From Ardenticatenaceae bacterium (GTDB taxonomy: Bacteria > Chloroflexota > Anaerolineae > Ardenticatenales > Ardenticatenaceae), in NCBI GenBank assembly GCA_026989095.1, contig JALSKA010000013.1, forward strand, positions 1-32,890: DNA of 32,890 nt. Direction: 5' to 3'. Each line of letters begins with the position of its first letter. Positions within the stretch are counted from its first letter, which is position 1. Position numbers and translations under genes: made by a program. Positions 16,149-24,319 of the stretch are shown one piece after another. Under the pieces are notes generated by a model that was not told the DNA's origin, ran no database searches, and worked only from the letters and a program-made list of their open reading frames with translations.

Positions 16149-17381
16149 TCATGTTGACACTTCAGCATTGAACCACAAATTATAAAGTTCTTCTCCCATT
16201 GCATCGGCTACATCGCCGAGTTTGGTTTCGTCCACAAATCCAGTCTTGTGGTCCATAATATTATGGATCTTTCCGTTAACAAACATATATACAGCAACTA
16301 TATCTGGGGAAATTGCACTAAACTTATCTTCAGTGGAATTCAAAGAGCCCCGAAGTTGAAGCTGATAGCGTTGAAGGGCAAGGTTAATTGTGCGCAAGAT
16401 AAGCAATGAGTGAGTTGTGACAAGTACGGGGAACCCCTCATTGACCATGTAGAGGAGAGATTCCGTGAGCAGGCGCTGCGCTTTAGGATGAAGGTGAAGT
16501 TCCGGTTCTTCTACGTGGAAGGCAAGTAATGACGGGGAAAAAGTTTGGTGTTCCTTATTCGCGAGCAGAGTAAAGATGAGGGCTTGGAACAAAGGCCAGC
16601 CTGCCATCTGCCCCGATGACGCCATCTCTATCTCAAAAGCTCTTTGATTCTCCACAACCCATTGCCACATATTCGCAAACCGTCCTCGCCTTTCATATCG
16701 AATAGCACCTGATAGTGCTTCGGTCATACGCTGCCAGATTCGTTGAGCCCCCTCAGGCCACTTGGCATGCTCACTCAGTTCCCACATATGTTCGGCAGCC
16801 TGAAGGAGTTCTGAAAACTCTCTCATCGTGATAGGCAGGGCTTCATGGTAGAGCATTCCCCGGGCGAAGTTAATAAATCTCGAGAAGTAGGTACGCTCGG
16901 CGGGGATAAAGATTGCACGGCGCTTCGCTTTGGCACGCCACAGATCGCCTTGCTCGAGCCATGTCTTCAACGTAGATGACCAAGGAGCTAGCGGCTGAAT
17001 TTTGCGCGTCTTGGGGTTCATGGAGAAAGATAACCGGCTCGTGCCATCTTCCCAAATAACGTTGTGTGTGTGTTCTAAGAAGGCGTTCGCTAAGGCACGA
17101 CGGCCGGAGCGCAATCGTTCGATAACAGAACGGAGCAATGTCTCAGGGGCTCCTACCTCACCGTAATGAGCAAGTAGGTATTCCCAATTGCGGAAGAAGT
17201 AAATGAGTTGGGTAATCCACGACTTTCCGGTGCCTTGGGGACCAATGAAAACGGTCAGCGGCAAAATCGTCACCGTCTGTGGTGAATCCAAAGGCCCAAA
17301 GCGACTCCGTGTAATTCCCTTTGATGATGGCCGAAAGCTAAGCAAGGTTTTATCATTGACTATCTGTGCTCCCTGTTCCAC
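16149..17381 (-). CDS. OLD/RecF-like AAA ATPase (ABC-type), without TOPRIM
   Basis: A 410-residue ATPase. Visible motifs: Walker A GPQGTGKS (47-54) after a strand ILPLTVFI, an IPAER element (about 160), an ABC signature-like SSGQM (255-259), Walker B LLAFHVEEPELHLHP with Glu291/Glu292, and the H-loop TTHS (His324). This order is that of OLD/RecF/AAA_15-type overcoming-defect ATPases, which act as DNA- or effector-sensing engines in several phage-defence systems. No C-terminal TOPRIM nuclease is present; about 85 residues follow the H-loop. I chose the GTG at 17381 because GGGAGG lies six bases upstream; another GTG at 17417 has no ribosome site. The stop overlaps the start of the nuclease-like gene. 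Base composition is clearly lower in G+C than the neighbours. Confidence 0.88.
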   Translation of the reverse strand: MEQGAQIVNDKTLLSFRPSSKGITRSRFGPLDSPQTVTILPLTVFIGPQGTGKSWITQLIYFFRNWEYLLAHYGEVGAPETLLRSVIERLRSGRRALANAFLEHTHNVIWEDGTSRLSFSMNPKTRKIQPLAPWSSTLKTWLEQGDLWRAKAKRRAIFIPAERTYFSRFINFARGMLYHEALPITMREFSELLQAAEHMWELSEHAKWPEGAQRIWQRMTEALSGAIRYERRGRFANMWQWVVENQRAFEIEMASSGQMAGWPLFQALIFTLLANKEHQTFSPSLLAFHVEEPELHLHPKAQRLLTESLLYMVNEGFPVLVTTHSLLILRTINLALQRYQLQLRGSLNSTEDKFSAISPDIVAVYMFVNGKIHNIMDHKTGFVDETKLGDVADAMGEELYNLWFNAEVST

Positions 17382-17455
17382 ACTTTGCCTCCCTATGCTG
17401 CCTGATTGATCTGGCACCTTGAAACCCGAGACTCCTGCTGAAAGTATTTGTTCGT

Positions 17456-17484
17456 AGTATAGGAGAAAATATCGAAGAACACAA
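17456..17484 (-). promoter_or_regulatory. Promoter for the ATPase-nuclease operon
   Basis: On the minus strand TTGTGT (17484-17479), 17 bases, TATACT (17461-17456), giving a leader of about 70 bases before the GTG at 17381. It follows the hom terminator, so the pair is an independent transcription unit. Confidence 0.5.
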
Positions 17485-17512
17485 CTTGTACACGTATTTC
17501 GGTGAAGGAAGC

Positions 17513-17540
17513 AAAAAAGAGAGGGCCCTCAAGCCCCTCT
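17513..17540 (-). terminator. Intrinsic terminator of the thrC-lysC-hom operon
   Basis: On the minus strand AGAGGG (17540-17535) pairs with CCCTCT (17525-17520) around a nine-base loop, followed by C and six T (17518-17513). It starts about 50 bases after the hom stop. Confidence 0.8.
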
Positions 17541-17588
17541 TGTAGTTTTGGCAAACAAAGTTACAGTTTCCTCATTCTCGAAAGGTCC

Positions 17589-18665
17589 TCACACAAGGGC
17601 CAACAAGTCGGCCAGGAGGGCGCTTGCCGTGACCGTGGCCCCGGCTCCCGGCCCTCGAATGACCAACGGGCGAGGCGTATAGCGCTCGGTCTCGAAGAGG
17701 ATCAGGTTGTCGGGCCCCTGAAGCCCTCCCAGAGGCCCATCTCGGGGGACGTGGGCCACGCCCACGCGGAGCTCGTCGGGCGTGACGGTGGCCACGTAGC
17801 GCAGGGTGTGGCCTGTGGCCTCCGCCTGTTGGAAACGTTGGGCCATCGCGTCATCCACGGCTTCCAGGGCCACGAGCACCTCTTCCACGCTGGCGTCCGC
17901 TGGTGTGGGCGGCGCGAGGGATTCCACGTGGACGTGGGCCAGCTCCCGCTCGAGGCCCATGGTGCGGGCCAGGATGAGTGCCTTGCGGGCCACGTCGAGG
18001 CCGTTCAGGTCGTCGCGCGGATCGGGCTCGGTGTACCCGAGCTCCACAGCCCGGCGCACGGCCTGCGAGAAGGCCAGGCCCCCTTCCAAGTGGCTCATGA
18101 TGAAGCCCAGGGTGCCGCTCAGCGCCCCCCGGATGGCGCGCACCACATCGCCGGTGTCGAGCAGCATCTGGAGCGTGCGGATCACGGGCAGGCCGGCGCC
18201 CACTGTGGCCTCGTATCCCAGTGGGCCTGAGGTGAGCCGGCGAAATGTGGCCATGTCGGCCGTGAGGGGCTTCTTGTTGGCCAGCACGATGCCATAGCCC
18301 AGCTCCTGAGCGCGCCAGAACGCGGGGCCAATGGCCGTCACCTCGGCGGCGGTGGCATCCACCACCAGCGTCTCGCTCCGGCCGGCCACGTCCACGATGG
18401 CGGCGAGGTTCTCCTGGTGGTAGCCGCGCGGGTGTTCGGCCAGCCGGCTCCCCGCCGCTTTCAGGCGACATAGCTCGCGCAGCAGGGGTTCACTCAGCGG
18501 AGGGGCGCCCGGCTCGGCAATGACGGCGCCGTCGCGGTCGGCCAGTGCCACGTACTCGAAGGCAATGCCCCGTTGGGCGAGCCGGCCCCGCACGTCCAAG
18601 ATCATCTCCACCAGGGCGCGTCCTACCTGGCCGACGCCAAATTGGATCAGTGCCACGGTGCGCAC
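17589..18665 (-). CDS. hom: Homoserine dehydrogenase
   Basis: A 358-residue enzyme that reduces aspartate semialdehyde to homoserine with NAD(P)H in threonine and methionine synthesis. The N-terminal Rossmann loop is FGVGQVGR; ANKKPLT and the substrate-side GALSGTLGFI and PRDDLNGLDVARK follow, the last being the family signature region. It ends with the Gly-rich GPGAGATVTASALLADL. There is no C-terminal ACT domain, so it is the short, probably not threonine-inhibited form. The GTG at 18665 is preceded by GGAGG with a six-base gap. The gene lies 16 bases after the lysC stop and ends the operon before a strong terminator. Confidence 0.94.
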   Translation of the reverse strand: MRTVALIQFGVGQVGRALVEMILDVRGRLAQRGIAFEYVALADRDGAVIAEPGAPPLSEPLLRELCRLKAAGSRLAEHPRGYHQENLAAIVDVAGRSETLVVDATAAEVTAIGPAFWRAQELGYGIVLANKKPLTADMATFRRLTSGPLGYEATVGAGLPVIRTLQMLLDTGDVVRAIRGALSGTLGFIMSHLEGGLAFSQAVRRAVELGYTEPDPRDDLNGLDVARKALILARTMGLERELAHVHVESLAPPTPADASVEEVLVALEAVDDAMAQRFQQAEATGHTLRYVATVTPDELRVGVAHVPRDGPLGGLQGPDNLILFETERYTPRPLVIRGPGAGATVTASALLADLLALV

Positions 18666-18681
18666 GCTTTTCCTCCGTTGC

Positions 18682-20112
18682 TCACCCGTTTCGCCCCGGC
18701 GCGGGCCCACCCAGCCGAAAGGCCGCGTGAATGGCCCGCACTGCCTCGTGGGCGTCTTGGTCCAGGACCACCAGCGACAGGTTGTATTCGGAGCTGCCCT
18801 GGGCAATGCTGAGCACGTTGATCCGTCGCTGGCCCAAGGCGCCGAAGATGGTGGCTGCCACGCCCGGCGTGTGGCGCATTCCGGCGCCCACGGCCGCGAT
18901 GATGACCACGTTGGGCTCGGCCCAGATGCGGTCGATGTGTCCTTGGTCCAGCTCCCGGGCGAAGGCGTGTTCCAGGGCGTGAACCACGCGCTCGCCGGCC
19001 TTCTCCTCCACCACGAAGCAGATGGACTGCTCCGAGGAGCTCTGGGAAATCATCAGCACGCTGACCCCCTCGCGCGCCACGGCCTCGAAAACGCGCGCGG
19101 CCACCCCCGGCACGCCCAACATGCCACGCCCTTCCACGGTGATGAGTGCTAACTTGGGGATCATGGTGACGGCCTTCACAGCCCGGCCGCCCCGCACCGG
19201 CTCCTTGACGATCAGCGTGCCCGGGTGGTCGGGGTTGAAGGTGTTGACGATGCGGATGGGAATGCCCTTCTCCACGGCCGGCCGCACGGTCTTGGGGTGG
19301 AGCACCTTGGCCCCGAAGTAGGCCATTTCGGCCGCCTCCGTGTAGCTGATGCGCTCCAGCGTGCGGGCGTCGGGCACGATGCGGGGGTCGGCCGTCATCA
19401 CGCCGTCCACGTCGGTCCAGATCCAGACCTCGTCGGCGTCGAGGGCATAGCCCAGGATGGCGGCCGTGTAGTCGGAGCCGCCCCGGCCCAAGGTGGTGAC
19501 GTAGCCTTCGGGCGTGGCCCCCATGAAGCCGGTGACGACCGGCAGCACGCCCTTCTGGAGCAAGGGGATCAGGCGTGTGCGCACCCGCTCGGTGGTGAGG
19601 TCGAGCAGGGGGTTGGCGGCGCCAAAGGTGTCGTCCGTGACCACAAGCTCGTCGGCCATGAGGGCTTCGCCGGGCGTGCCCTCGGCCTGTAGCACGGCGG
19701 CCACCAGGTGGGCGCTGAAACGCTCGCCCAAGGAGGAGATCAAGTCCATGGCGCGCGGTGTCACCTCGCCGAGCACGGTGATGGCCGCGCAGAGGTTGGA
19801 GAAGCTCTCCAGCTCCCGGTCCACGAAGTCGAGGACGTGGTGTCGGCCGGTGCCCAACAGGGCCTTGGCCGCCTCCACGTGGCGCTGCCAGATCTCGTCC
19901 CTCGTCTGTGCCGGGGTCTCCGTGTCCCCGCGGGCGGCCGCCGTGGCCGCCTGGATGAGCCGGTCGGTGACGCCCCGCATCGCGCTCACCACGCCTATGA
20001 CCTGGTGGCCTTCGGCGTGCCACCGCTTGAGCAGGGCCACTGTGCGCCGAATGGCCTCGGGGGAGCCGACAGACGTGCCGCCGAACTTCATCACATACCG
20101 CCGGGCGCTCAT
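18682..20112 (-). CDS. lysC: Aspartate kinase (monofunctional, two ACT domains)
   Basis: A 476-residue aspartokinase that phosphorylates aspartate, the first step to lysine, threonine and methionine. KFGGTSVG stands near the N-terminus; LGRGGSDYTAAILG, WTDVDGVMTADPR and AKVLHPKT complete the kinase domain (to about residue 310). Two ACT domains follow (about 320-390 and 400-470), including the GVPGVAARVFEAVA and GVAATIFGAL loops that usually bind lysine or threonine as feedback inhibitors. The ATG at 20112 has a GAGGAG ribosome site. It lies between thrC (29-base gap) and hom (16-base gap), so it probably serves the threonine branch. Confidence 0.95.
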   Translation of the reverse strand: MSARRYVMKFGGTSVGSPEAIRRTVALLKRWHAEGHQVIGVVSAMRGVTDRLIQAATAAARGDTETPAQTRDEIWQRHVEAAKALLGTGRHHVLDFVDRELESFSNLCAAITVLGEVTPRAMDLISSLGERFSAHLVAAVLQAEGTPGEALMADELVVTDDTFGAANPLLDLTTERVRTRLIPLLQKGVLPVVTGFMGATPEGYVTTLGRGGSDYTAAILGYALDADEVWIWTDVDGVMTADPRIVPDARTLERISYTEAAEMAYFGAKVLHPKTVRPAVEKGIPIRIVNTFNPDHPGTLIVKEPVRGGRAVKAVTMIPKLALITVEGRGMLGVPGVAARVFEAVAREGVSVLMISQSSSEQSICFVVEEKAGERVVHALEHAFARELDQGHIDRIWAEPNVVIIAAVGAGMRHTPGVAATIFGALGQRRINVLSIAQGSSEYNLSLVVLDQDAHEAVRAIHAAFRLGGPAPGRNG

Positions 20113-20141
20113 GGTCTCCTCTTCCCTCCTGGGTGATGGGT

Positions 20142-21191
20142 TCACAGGCCCAAGTACGCTTCCACGGCCTCCACACGTGGGGGGACTGGCTCCGGCCGGC
20201 CGCCCAGCCGTATGGCCGTGTCGGGGTCTTTGAGGCCGTGGCCGGTGAGCACGCAGACGATGCGCTCGGAGCCGTCCAGCCACCCGTTGGCCAGCGCCTT
20301 GCGCAGCCCGGCCACACTGGCCGCGCTGGCCAGCTCGCAGAAGATGCCCTCGTGGGAGGCGAGGAGGCGATAGGCATCCACGATCTCCTCGTCCGTGACC
20401 GCCTCGATGCGCCCCCCACTTTCGTCCCGGGCCCGCACGGCCCGCTGCCAGCTCGCCGGGTTGCCGATGCGGATGGCCGTGGCCACCGTGCTGGGCCGTT
20501 CCACAGGGCGGCCGAGCACGATGGGCGCCGCGCCGGCCGCCTGAAACCCGAAGAGGCGGGGGCGTTGGCTTGCCCGTCCGGCGCGGTGGTATCGCTTGAA
20601 CCCCTCCCAGTAGGCCGTGATGTTGCCGGCGTTGCCGACGGGCAGGCAGAGCACATCGGGGGCATCGCCCAAGGCGTCCACGATCTCGTAGGCGGCCGTG
20701 GCCTGTCCCTCGATGCGGTGGGGGTTGATCGAGTTCACCAGGGCCAGCGGGTGGCGCTCAATCAGCGTGCGCACGATGCGGAGGGCGTCGTCGAAGGAGC
20801 CGTCTACGGCCACGATGCGGGCGCCGTGGATCAACGCTTGGGCCAACTTGCCGCCGGCGATCTTGCCCCGGGGGATGACCACGATGGCCTCCAGGCCGGC
20901 TCGTGCAGCGTAGGCCGCGGCCGCGGCGCTGGTGTTGCCCGTGCTGGCACAGATGACCGCGCGGCTCCCGGCCTCCAGGGCCTTGGCCACGGCCACCACC
21001 ATTCCCCGGTCCTTGAAAGAGCCGGTGGGGTTGGTGCCCTCGTATTTGAAGTAGAGCTCCGGCACGCCCAACAGCTCGGCCAGGCGGCGGGAGCGGATGA
21101 GGGGAGTGTCTCCCTCGTTGAGGGTGAGCGGTGGCGTGTGGTCGGTCACCGGCAGGAAATCGCGGTACCTGGCAATTACTCCGGTCTTCAT
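20142..21191 (-). CDS. thrC: Threonine synthase
   Basis: A 349-residue fold-type II PLP enzyme converting O-phosphohomoserine to threonine. PLP lysine is Lys60 in [11 protein letters not shown]. Other family signatures are [19 protein letters not shown], which binds the cofactor phosphate side, and [13 protein letters not shown], the Gly-rich phosphate loop. The length fits the short bacterial form. The ATG at 21191 has only a weak AAAGG site. It is the first gene of thrC-lysC-hom. The terminator of the preceding HTH gene ends about 60 bases upstream; I could not find a clear promoter in that short gap. Confidence 0.95.
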   Translation of the reverse strand: MKTGVIARYRDFLPVTDHTPPLTLNEGDTPLIRSRRLAELLGVPELYFKYEGTNPTGSFKDRGMVVAVAKALEAGSRAVICASTGNTSAAAAAYAARAGLEAIVVIPRGKIAGGKLAQALIHGARIVAVDGSFDDALRIVRTLIERHPLALVNSINPHRIEGQATAAYEIVDALGDAPDVLCLPVGNAGNITAYWEGFKRYHRAGRASQRPRLFGFQAAGAAPIVLGRPVERPSTVATAIRIGNPASWQRAVRARDESGGRIEAVTDEEIVDAYRLLASHEGIFCELASAASVAGLRKALANGWLDGSERIVCVLTGHGLKDPDTAIRLGGRPEPVPPRVEAVEAYLGL

Positions 21192-21250
21192 GGTGAGAGC
21201 CTTTCAGGTGTTTGGGCATTTCTGGAACGTGCTCCCATGCGCCTACGGCA

Positions 21251-21285
21251 GAAGAAAAGAAAAAGCCTTCACACCGTGAAGGCTT
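21251..21285 (-). terminator. Intrinsic terminator after the HTH gene, upstream of thrC
   Basis: A 10-bp stem AAGCCTTCAC (21263-21272) / GTGAAGGCTT (21276-21285) with a three-base loop; on the minus strand it runs into TTTTTCTTTTCTTC. It would end transcripts from the HTH gene, or could act as an attenuator for the threonine operon. Confidence 0.85.
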
Positions 21286-21323
21286 CATTGCCCATAGAAG
21301 ACGAGGGCCACTTCGCGGAACGT

Positions 21324-21941
21324 TCACACCAGCTCGCCGGCCAGAACCCGTGCTTGGAACTCCGCCTCATCCATCCGCCCGCTTTCGACGAGGAGTGCCC
21401 GCAGGGCGTGGAGTCGCTTGCGCGCCGGGTGGTCGAAGATGACCACGCCCAACGTGTCCACAAGAACGCGGTAGCGCAGGCTGACGGTGCTGGCGCTGAC
21501 GCCGTAGAAGCGCCCGATGGCCGCCTGGCGGGTGGGTGCCACGAAGGCAAGACGCCGGACCAAGTATTCCAAGCCGGCCAGCCACCCCTCGACGTGGTGG
21601 AGCGCCGGCACCTCCTCGCCCACTATGAGCACGAAGTCGCCCCACAGCCGCTCCATGCGCTCGATTTCGGCGATGCCCAACTCCCTGCGGTAGAGAGCTC
21701 GGGCCGATAGGTGGGCCACCGACCACCACGGGTGTGTTGTGGGCGAGGGAATCTCCAGCTCACGGCGCACCTGCCACCAGTCCAGCGGCTGGCCGAGCTC
21801 CTTGGCCACCAGTTCGTCAAACCGGCTCTCCAGCGCGTTGAGGAAGCGCAGGCGTTCGGGCACTCTGCCCTGCAGGGCATCGGCTGACAGCGACCAGTGT
21901 GTCAACCAATCACGAAGACGGTCCAGCTCACCGCGCGGCAT
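21324..21941 (-). CDS. Uncharacterised HTH-containing protein
   Basis: A 205-residue, soluble, helix-rich protein of a family I cannot name. Residues 137-160 (PTRQAAIGRFYGVSASTVSLRYRV) read as a helix-turn-helix: Gln/Ala-rich first helix, a YGVSAST turn and a recognition helix with Arg. The N-terminal two thirds are Trp-rich helices without a recognised ligand site. The ATG at 21941 has AAAGGAGAG upstream. A terminator follows, then the threonine operon on the same strand; regulation of that operon is possible but not shown by the sequence. Confidence 0.8.
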   Translation of the reverse strand: MPRGELDRLRDWLTHWSLSADALQGRVPERLRFLNALESRFDELVAKELGQPLDWWQVRRELEIPSPTTHPWWSVAHLSARALYRRELGIAEIERMERLWGDFVLIVGEEVPALHHVEGWLAGLEYLVRRLAFVAPTRQAAIGRFYGVSASTVSLRYRVLVDTLGVVIFDHPARKRLHALRALLVESGRMDEAEFQARVLAGELV

Positions 21942-22033
21942 GGCTCTCTCCTTTCGGCAAGTTCAGCGCGCTCCCTCTCCAACCGCGCGGCGCCCGTCCC
22001 AAGGTTGGCTTCGCCGAAGGAAAAGGATGGCTT

Positions 22034-22942
22034 CTACAGCCACCAGTTTAGCAGAAGTACAGTGGTGAGCAAACTCACGGCGGTTGTGATGAAGACGCTC
22101 ATGGCCATGAAGGGCGGGTTGGTGTCGAACTCGGTGGCCAAGATGGTGGTCATGACCGCCGTGGGCATGGCGCTCTGGAGCGTGACCACGCGGGCCGTGA
22201 AGGGATGCAGCCCCAACAGACCGCTGGCGCCCAAGGCCACGCCGGGTGCCACCAACAGCCGCAACAGCACCACAGCGCCCAAGGCTTTCACGTGAGTTGG
22301 GCGAACATGGCCTTGGACCGTGGCCACGAGCTGAACGCCCAACACGGTCAACATCACGGGCACGGCTGCCTGGCCAAGGAGGCGCACGACCTTGAGGAGC
22401 GGGCCGGGAAGGGTGGCGCCGGCGAAGTTGATCAGCCCGCCCAACAGGGCTGCGTACACGATGGGCACGCTGAAGACCCGCTTCAGGGCCATGAGGGCCG
22501 ACGTGCGCCCCCGGGCGGCCAAGTAAACTCCCAAGCTCGATGAGATCAGGGCGCTGACCGTGAAGTAGACAGTGGCCCTGGCCAAGCCCGCCTCGCCGAA
22601 GGCGAACAGGGAGACGGGCAGGCCGAAGTTGCCCGCGTTCATGAGGAGCACGGCCACCAGGAAGGCGCTCCGCGTGGGACCGTCCAGCTCGAGCCGACGG
22701 GCGACACCGGCCCCTATCCCCCACAAAACTGCAGTGGTGATGCCCAACACCGCCGCGATCTGCACGAACTCCTGCCCGGCGACCCGCGATTGCAGCAGGG
22801 CATCCAACACCAACGCCGGGCTGAAGAGGTAGAACGACGCCCGCGAGATGGTGCGCACGTCCAAGCGAAGGCGCGGCTGGGCTGCGGCTGCCACGCCTGC
22901 TGTCATGAAGACCGGGAGGACAACGTTGAGCAGCACGCTCAT
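22034..22942 (-). CDS. AEC-family transporter (auxin efflux carrier-like permease)
   Basis: A 302-residue integral membrane protein with about ten hydrophobic segments arranged as two halves of five, as in PF03547 AEC/PIN-like carriers. It begins LLNVVLPVFMTAGVA and contains LMNAGNFGLPVSLFAFG, the family's Asn-Gly motif in the fourth segment, and a matching AMPTAVMTTILATEF in the second half. Bacterial members export or import malate, malonate and similar organic acids; the substrate here is not deducible. It starts 18 bases after the HEAT-repeat gene and probably shares its transcript. The ribosome site is weak (AGGGCAG). Confidence 0.9.
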   Translation of the reverse strand: MSVLLNVVLPVFMTAGVAAAAQPRLRLDVRTISRASFYLFSPALVLDALLQSRVAGQEFVQIAAVLGITTAVLWGIGAGVARRLELDGPTRSAFLVAVLLMNAGNFGLPVSLFAFGEAGLARATVYFTVSALISSSLGVYLAARGRTSALMALKRVFSVPIVYAALLGGLINFAGATLPGPLLKVVRLLGQAAVPVMLTVLGVQLVATVQGHVRPTHVKALGAVVLLRLLVAPGVALGASGLLGLHPFTARVVTLQSAMPTAVMTTILATEFDTNPPFMAMSVFITTAVSLLTTVLLLNWWL

Positions 22943-22960
22943 GAGCTGCCCTGTGCTGTG

Positions 22961-24091
22961 TCAGCCGCTCTCATCTTCGTCGTAGGCGTCGCCGTAGGCG
23001 TCGCCATACCCCTCTTCCCACTCCCACTCTTCGTCCTCCACCTCATCCTCGTCGTCCTCGGGCTGTACAATGTGGAAGTCGTACAACTCCTCGGGGAACA
23101 GGGCAACGTCGCTGCCGTAACCGTCGACCACCACGCCCACATGTTCAAGGTCGAAGGAGAGGTCCACGAAGGAGGTGGGGTCGAACAGGCCCTCGTTGAG
23201 CTTGAGCATGGCGAGGGCCTCTTGGGCAGCCTCCACCACGCCCGGGTCGTCGTGGCGGAGCAGGGCGTTGAGGGCCCGGTAGGCCCGCTTGCCGCCGATT
23301 TCGCCCAAGGACCAGATGGCCACCTCGCGCACCTCTGGGTCGTCGTCCTCCAAGAGGGCAATGAGCCGGCCGACAGCCCGCTTGTCCCCCAGCTCGCCGG
23401 CCGCCCGGGCGGCCTCGTAGCGCATCTCAGGGTCGTCGCTTTCCAGCTCGCGCCCGACAATGTCGCACCAGTAGGGGTCGGCGCTGCGCCCCATGGCGAA
23501 GATGGCGCTCACGCGCATCTTGCGGTTGACATCGCGGTAGGCGCGCCCGATGATGCCCCGCACGCGGGCGTCGCTGCTGTAGGCCACGGACTCGACGGCC
23601 CGCCGGCGCAGTTCGGTGCTCAAGGAGCCATCGGAGATGACTCTGATGAGCGCCTCGACGACGGTGCGGGCGCGTTTCTCGCTCAAGTGGCCCAGCTCGC
23701 CGGCCAAGACGAAGCGCCCCAGCGCGGCTGCCGCGCGAGCCCGCACCGCCTCGCTGGGATCAGAGTGCAGCAGGCGCAACAAGGGCGTGATGAGCGAAAC
23801 GCTTTCGTCCTCCCACAGCCCGTCCACGGCCACGGCCCGCACTTCCGCATCTTCGTCCTCCAGGGCCAGCCGGACGACGGCCGTGAAGTCGGCGTAGACA
23901 TCGTCCTCGGCCAGCTCGGCCATCATGCGCACGGCACGACGGCGCTTGGTGGGTCGCACGCGGGGCCAGACGGCGGCGAAGCGCCGTTGCTCGTCGTCTG
24001 TCATGGCCGAGAGGTGGTAGAGCATGGCCAGGGAGATGCGTTCGTCGGGCGATAACAGGTGTTCAAGAGCGCGTTCAAATTCCCGGTTCAT
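22961..24091 (-). CDS. HEAT-repeat protein with acidic tail
   Basis: A 376-residue protein made of about seven two-helix HEAT/PBS-lyase-type repeats (e.g. EDEDAEVRAVAVDGLWED, DDPEMRYEAARAAGELGD, DDPEVREVAIWSLGEIGG, DDPGVVEAAQEALAML). Such repeats form an alpha solenoid for protein binding. The last 40 residues are strongly acidic with Tyr-Gly-Asp-Ala repeats. There are no catalytic motifs and no signal peptide. The ATG at 24091 is preceded by GGAGGAGGAGG. It shares the operon with the AEC carrier. A cytosolic adaptor role is inferred from the fold only. Confidence 0.88.
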   Translation of the reverse strand: MNREFERALEHLLSPDERISLAMLYHLSAMTDDEQRRFAAVWPRVRPTKRRRAVRMMAELAEDDVYADFTAVVRLALEDEDAEVRAVAVDGLWEDESVSLITPLLRLLHSDPSEAVRARAAAALGRFVLAGELGHLSEKRARTVVEALIRVISDGSLSTELRRRAVESVAYSSDARVRGIIGRAYRDVNRKMRVSAIFAMGRSADPYWCDIVGRELESDDPEMRYEAARAAGELGDKRAVGRLIALLEDDDPEVREVAIWSLGEIGGKRAYRALNALLRHDDPGVVEAAQEALAMLKLNEGLFDPTSFVDLSFDLEHVGVVVDGYGSDVALFPEELYDFHIVQPEDDEDEVEDEEWEWEEGYGDAYGDAYDEDESG

Positions 24092-24220
24092 GGTTCGTCT
24101 GCCTCCTCCTCCAACACGCCGGACTGGTTCGGGGTGTCGGAGTCGGTCCATCAGCCCTCCGTCGTGCTCGAATGCTCTCGTGGGCTTGCTGCCGGCTTCG
24201 CCTCACGTCTTGACCGCCAC

Positions 24221-24248
24221 ATTATACCACCGACCCATGGGGAACCAA
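24221..24248 (-). promoter_or_regulatory. Extended -10 promoter for the HEAT-repeat/AEC operon
   Basis: On the minus strand a perfect TATAAT (24226-24221) with TGG directly before it forms an extended -10; TTGGTT (24248-24243) lies 16 bases upstream. It leaves a leader of about 125 bases before the HEAT-repeat gene. The short inverted repeat CAAAG/CTTTG overlaps the -35 region. Confidence 0.6.
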
Positions 24249-24319
24249 AGTTATCTTTGTCCCTGTCGGAGTGGGGGCGAGCAATTCCTCCGGCCTCGAT
24301 TTCTGCCGAGGGGGAACGG

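Larger units (their letters stand above)
15506..17512. other. AT-richer two-gene island (probable horizontal acquisition)
   Basis: Sampled 60-base lines between about 15,540 and 17,500 are about 45-60% G+C, while flanking genes such as comM and lysC are near 70%. Codons ending in A or T become common only here. The block is exactly one operon with its own promoter, set between the hom terminator and the UPF0173 promoter. I see no integrase, transposase, tRNA, or terminal direct or inverted repeats at either end. Confidence 0.7.

Noticed and set aside
15523-17381. Toxin-antitoxin pair interpretation
   Set aside because: The first gene is a 410-residue ABC-type ATPase and the second is over 200 residues; neither resembles a common toxin or antitoxin, and an ATPase-effector reading fits better.
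15396-17588. Prophage or transposon carrying the two-gene island
   Set aside because: No integrase, transposase, terminal inverted repeats, target duplication or tRNA end found at either boundary.
21961-22033. Possible terminator after the AEC carrier gene
   Set aside because: The CCAACC/GGTTGG and CTTCG/CGAAG pairings are short and no T-run follows on the minus strand.
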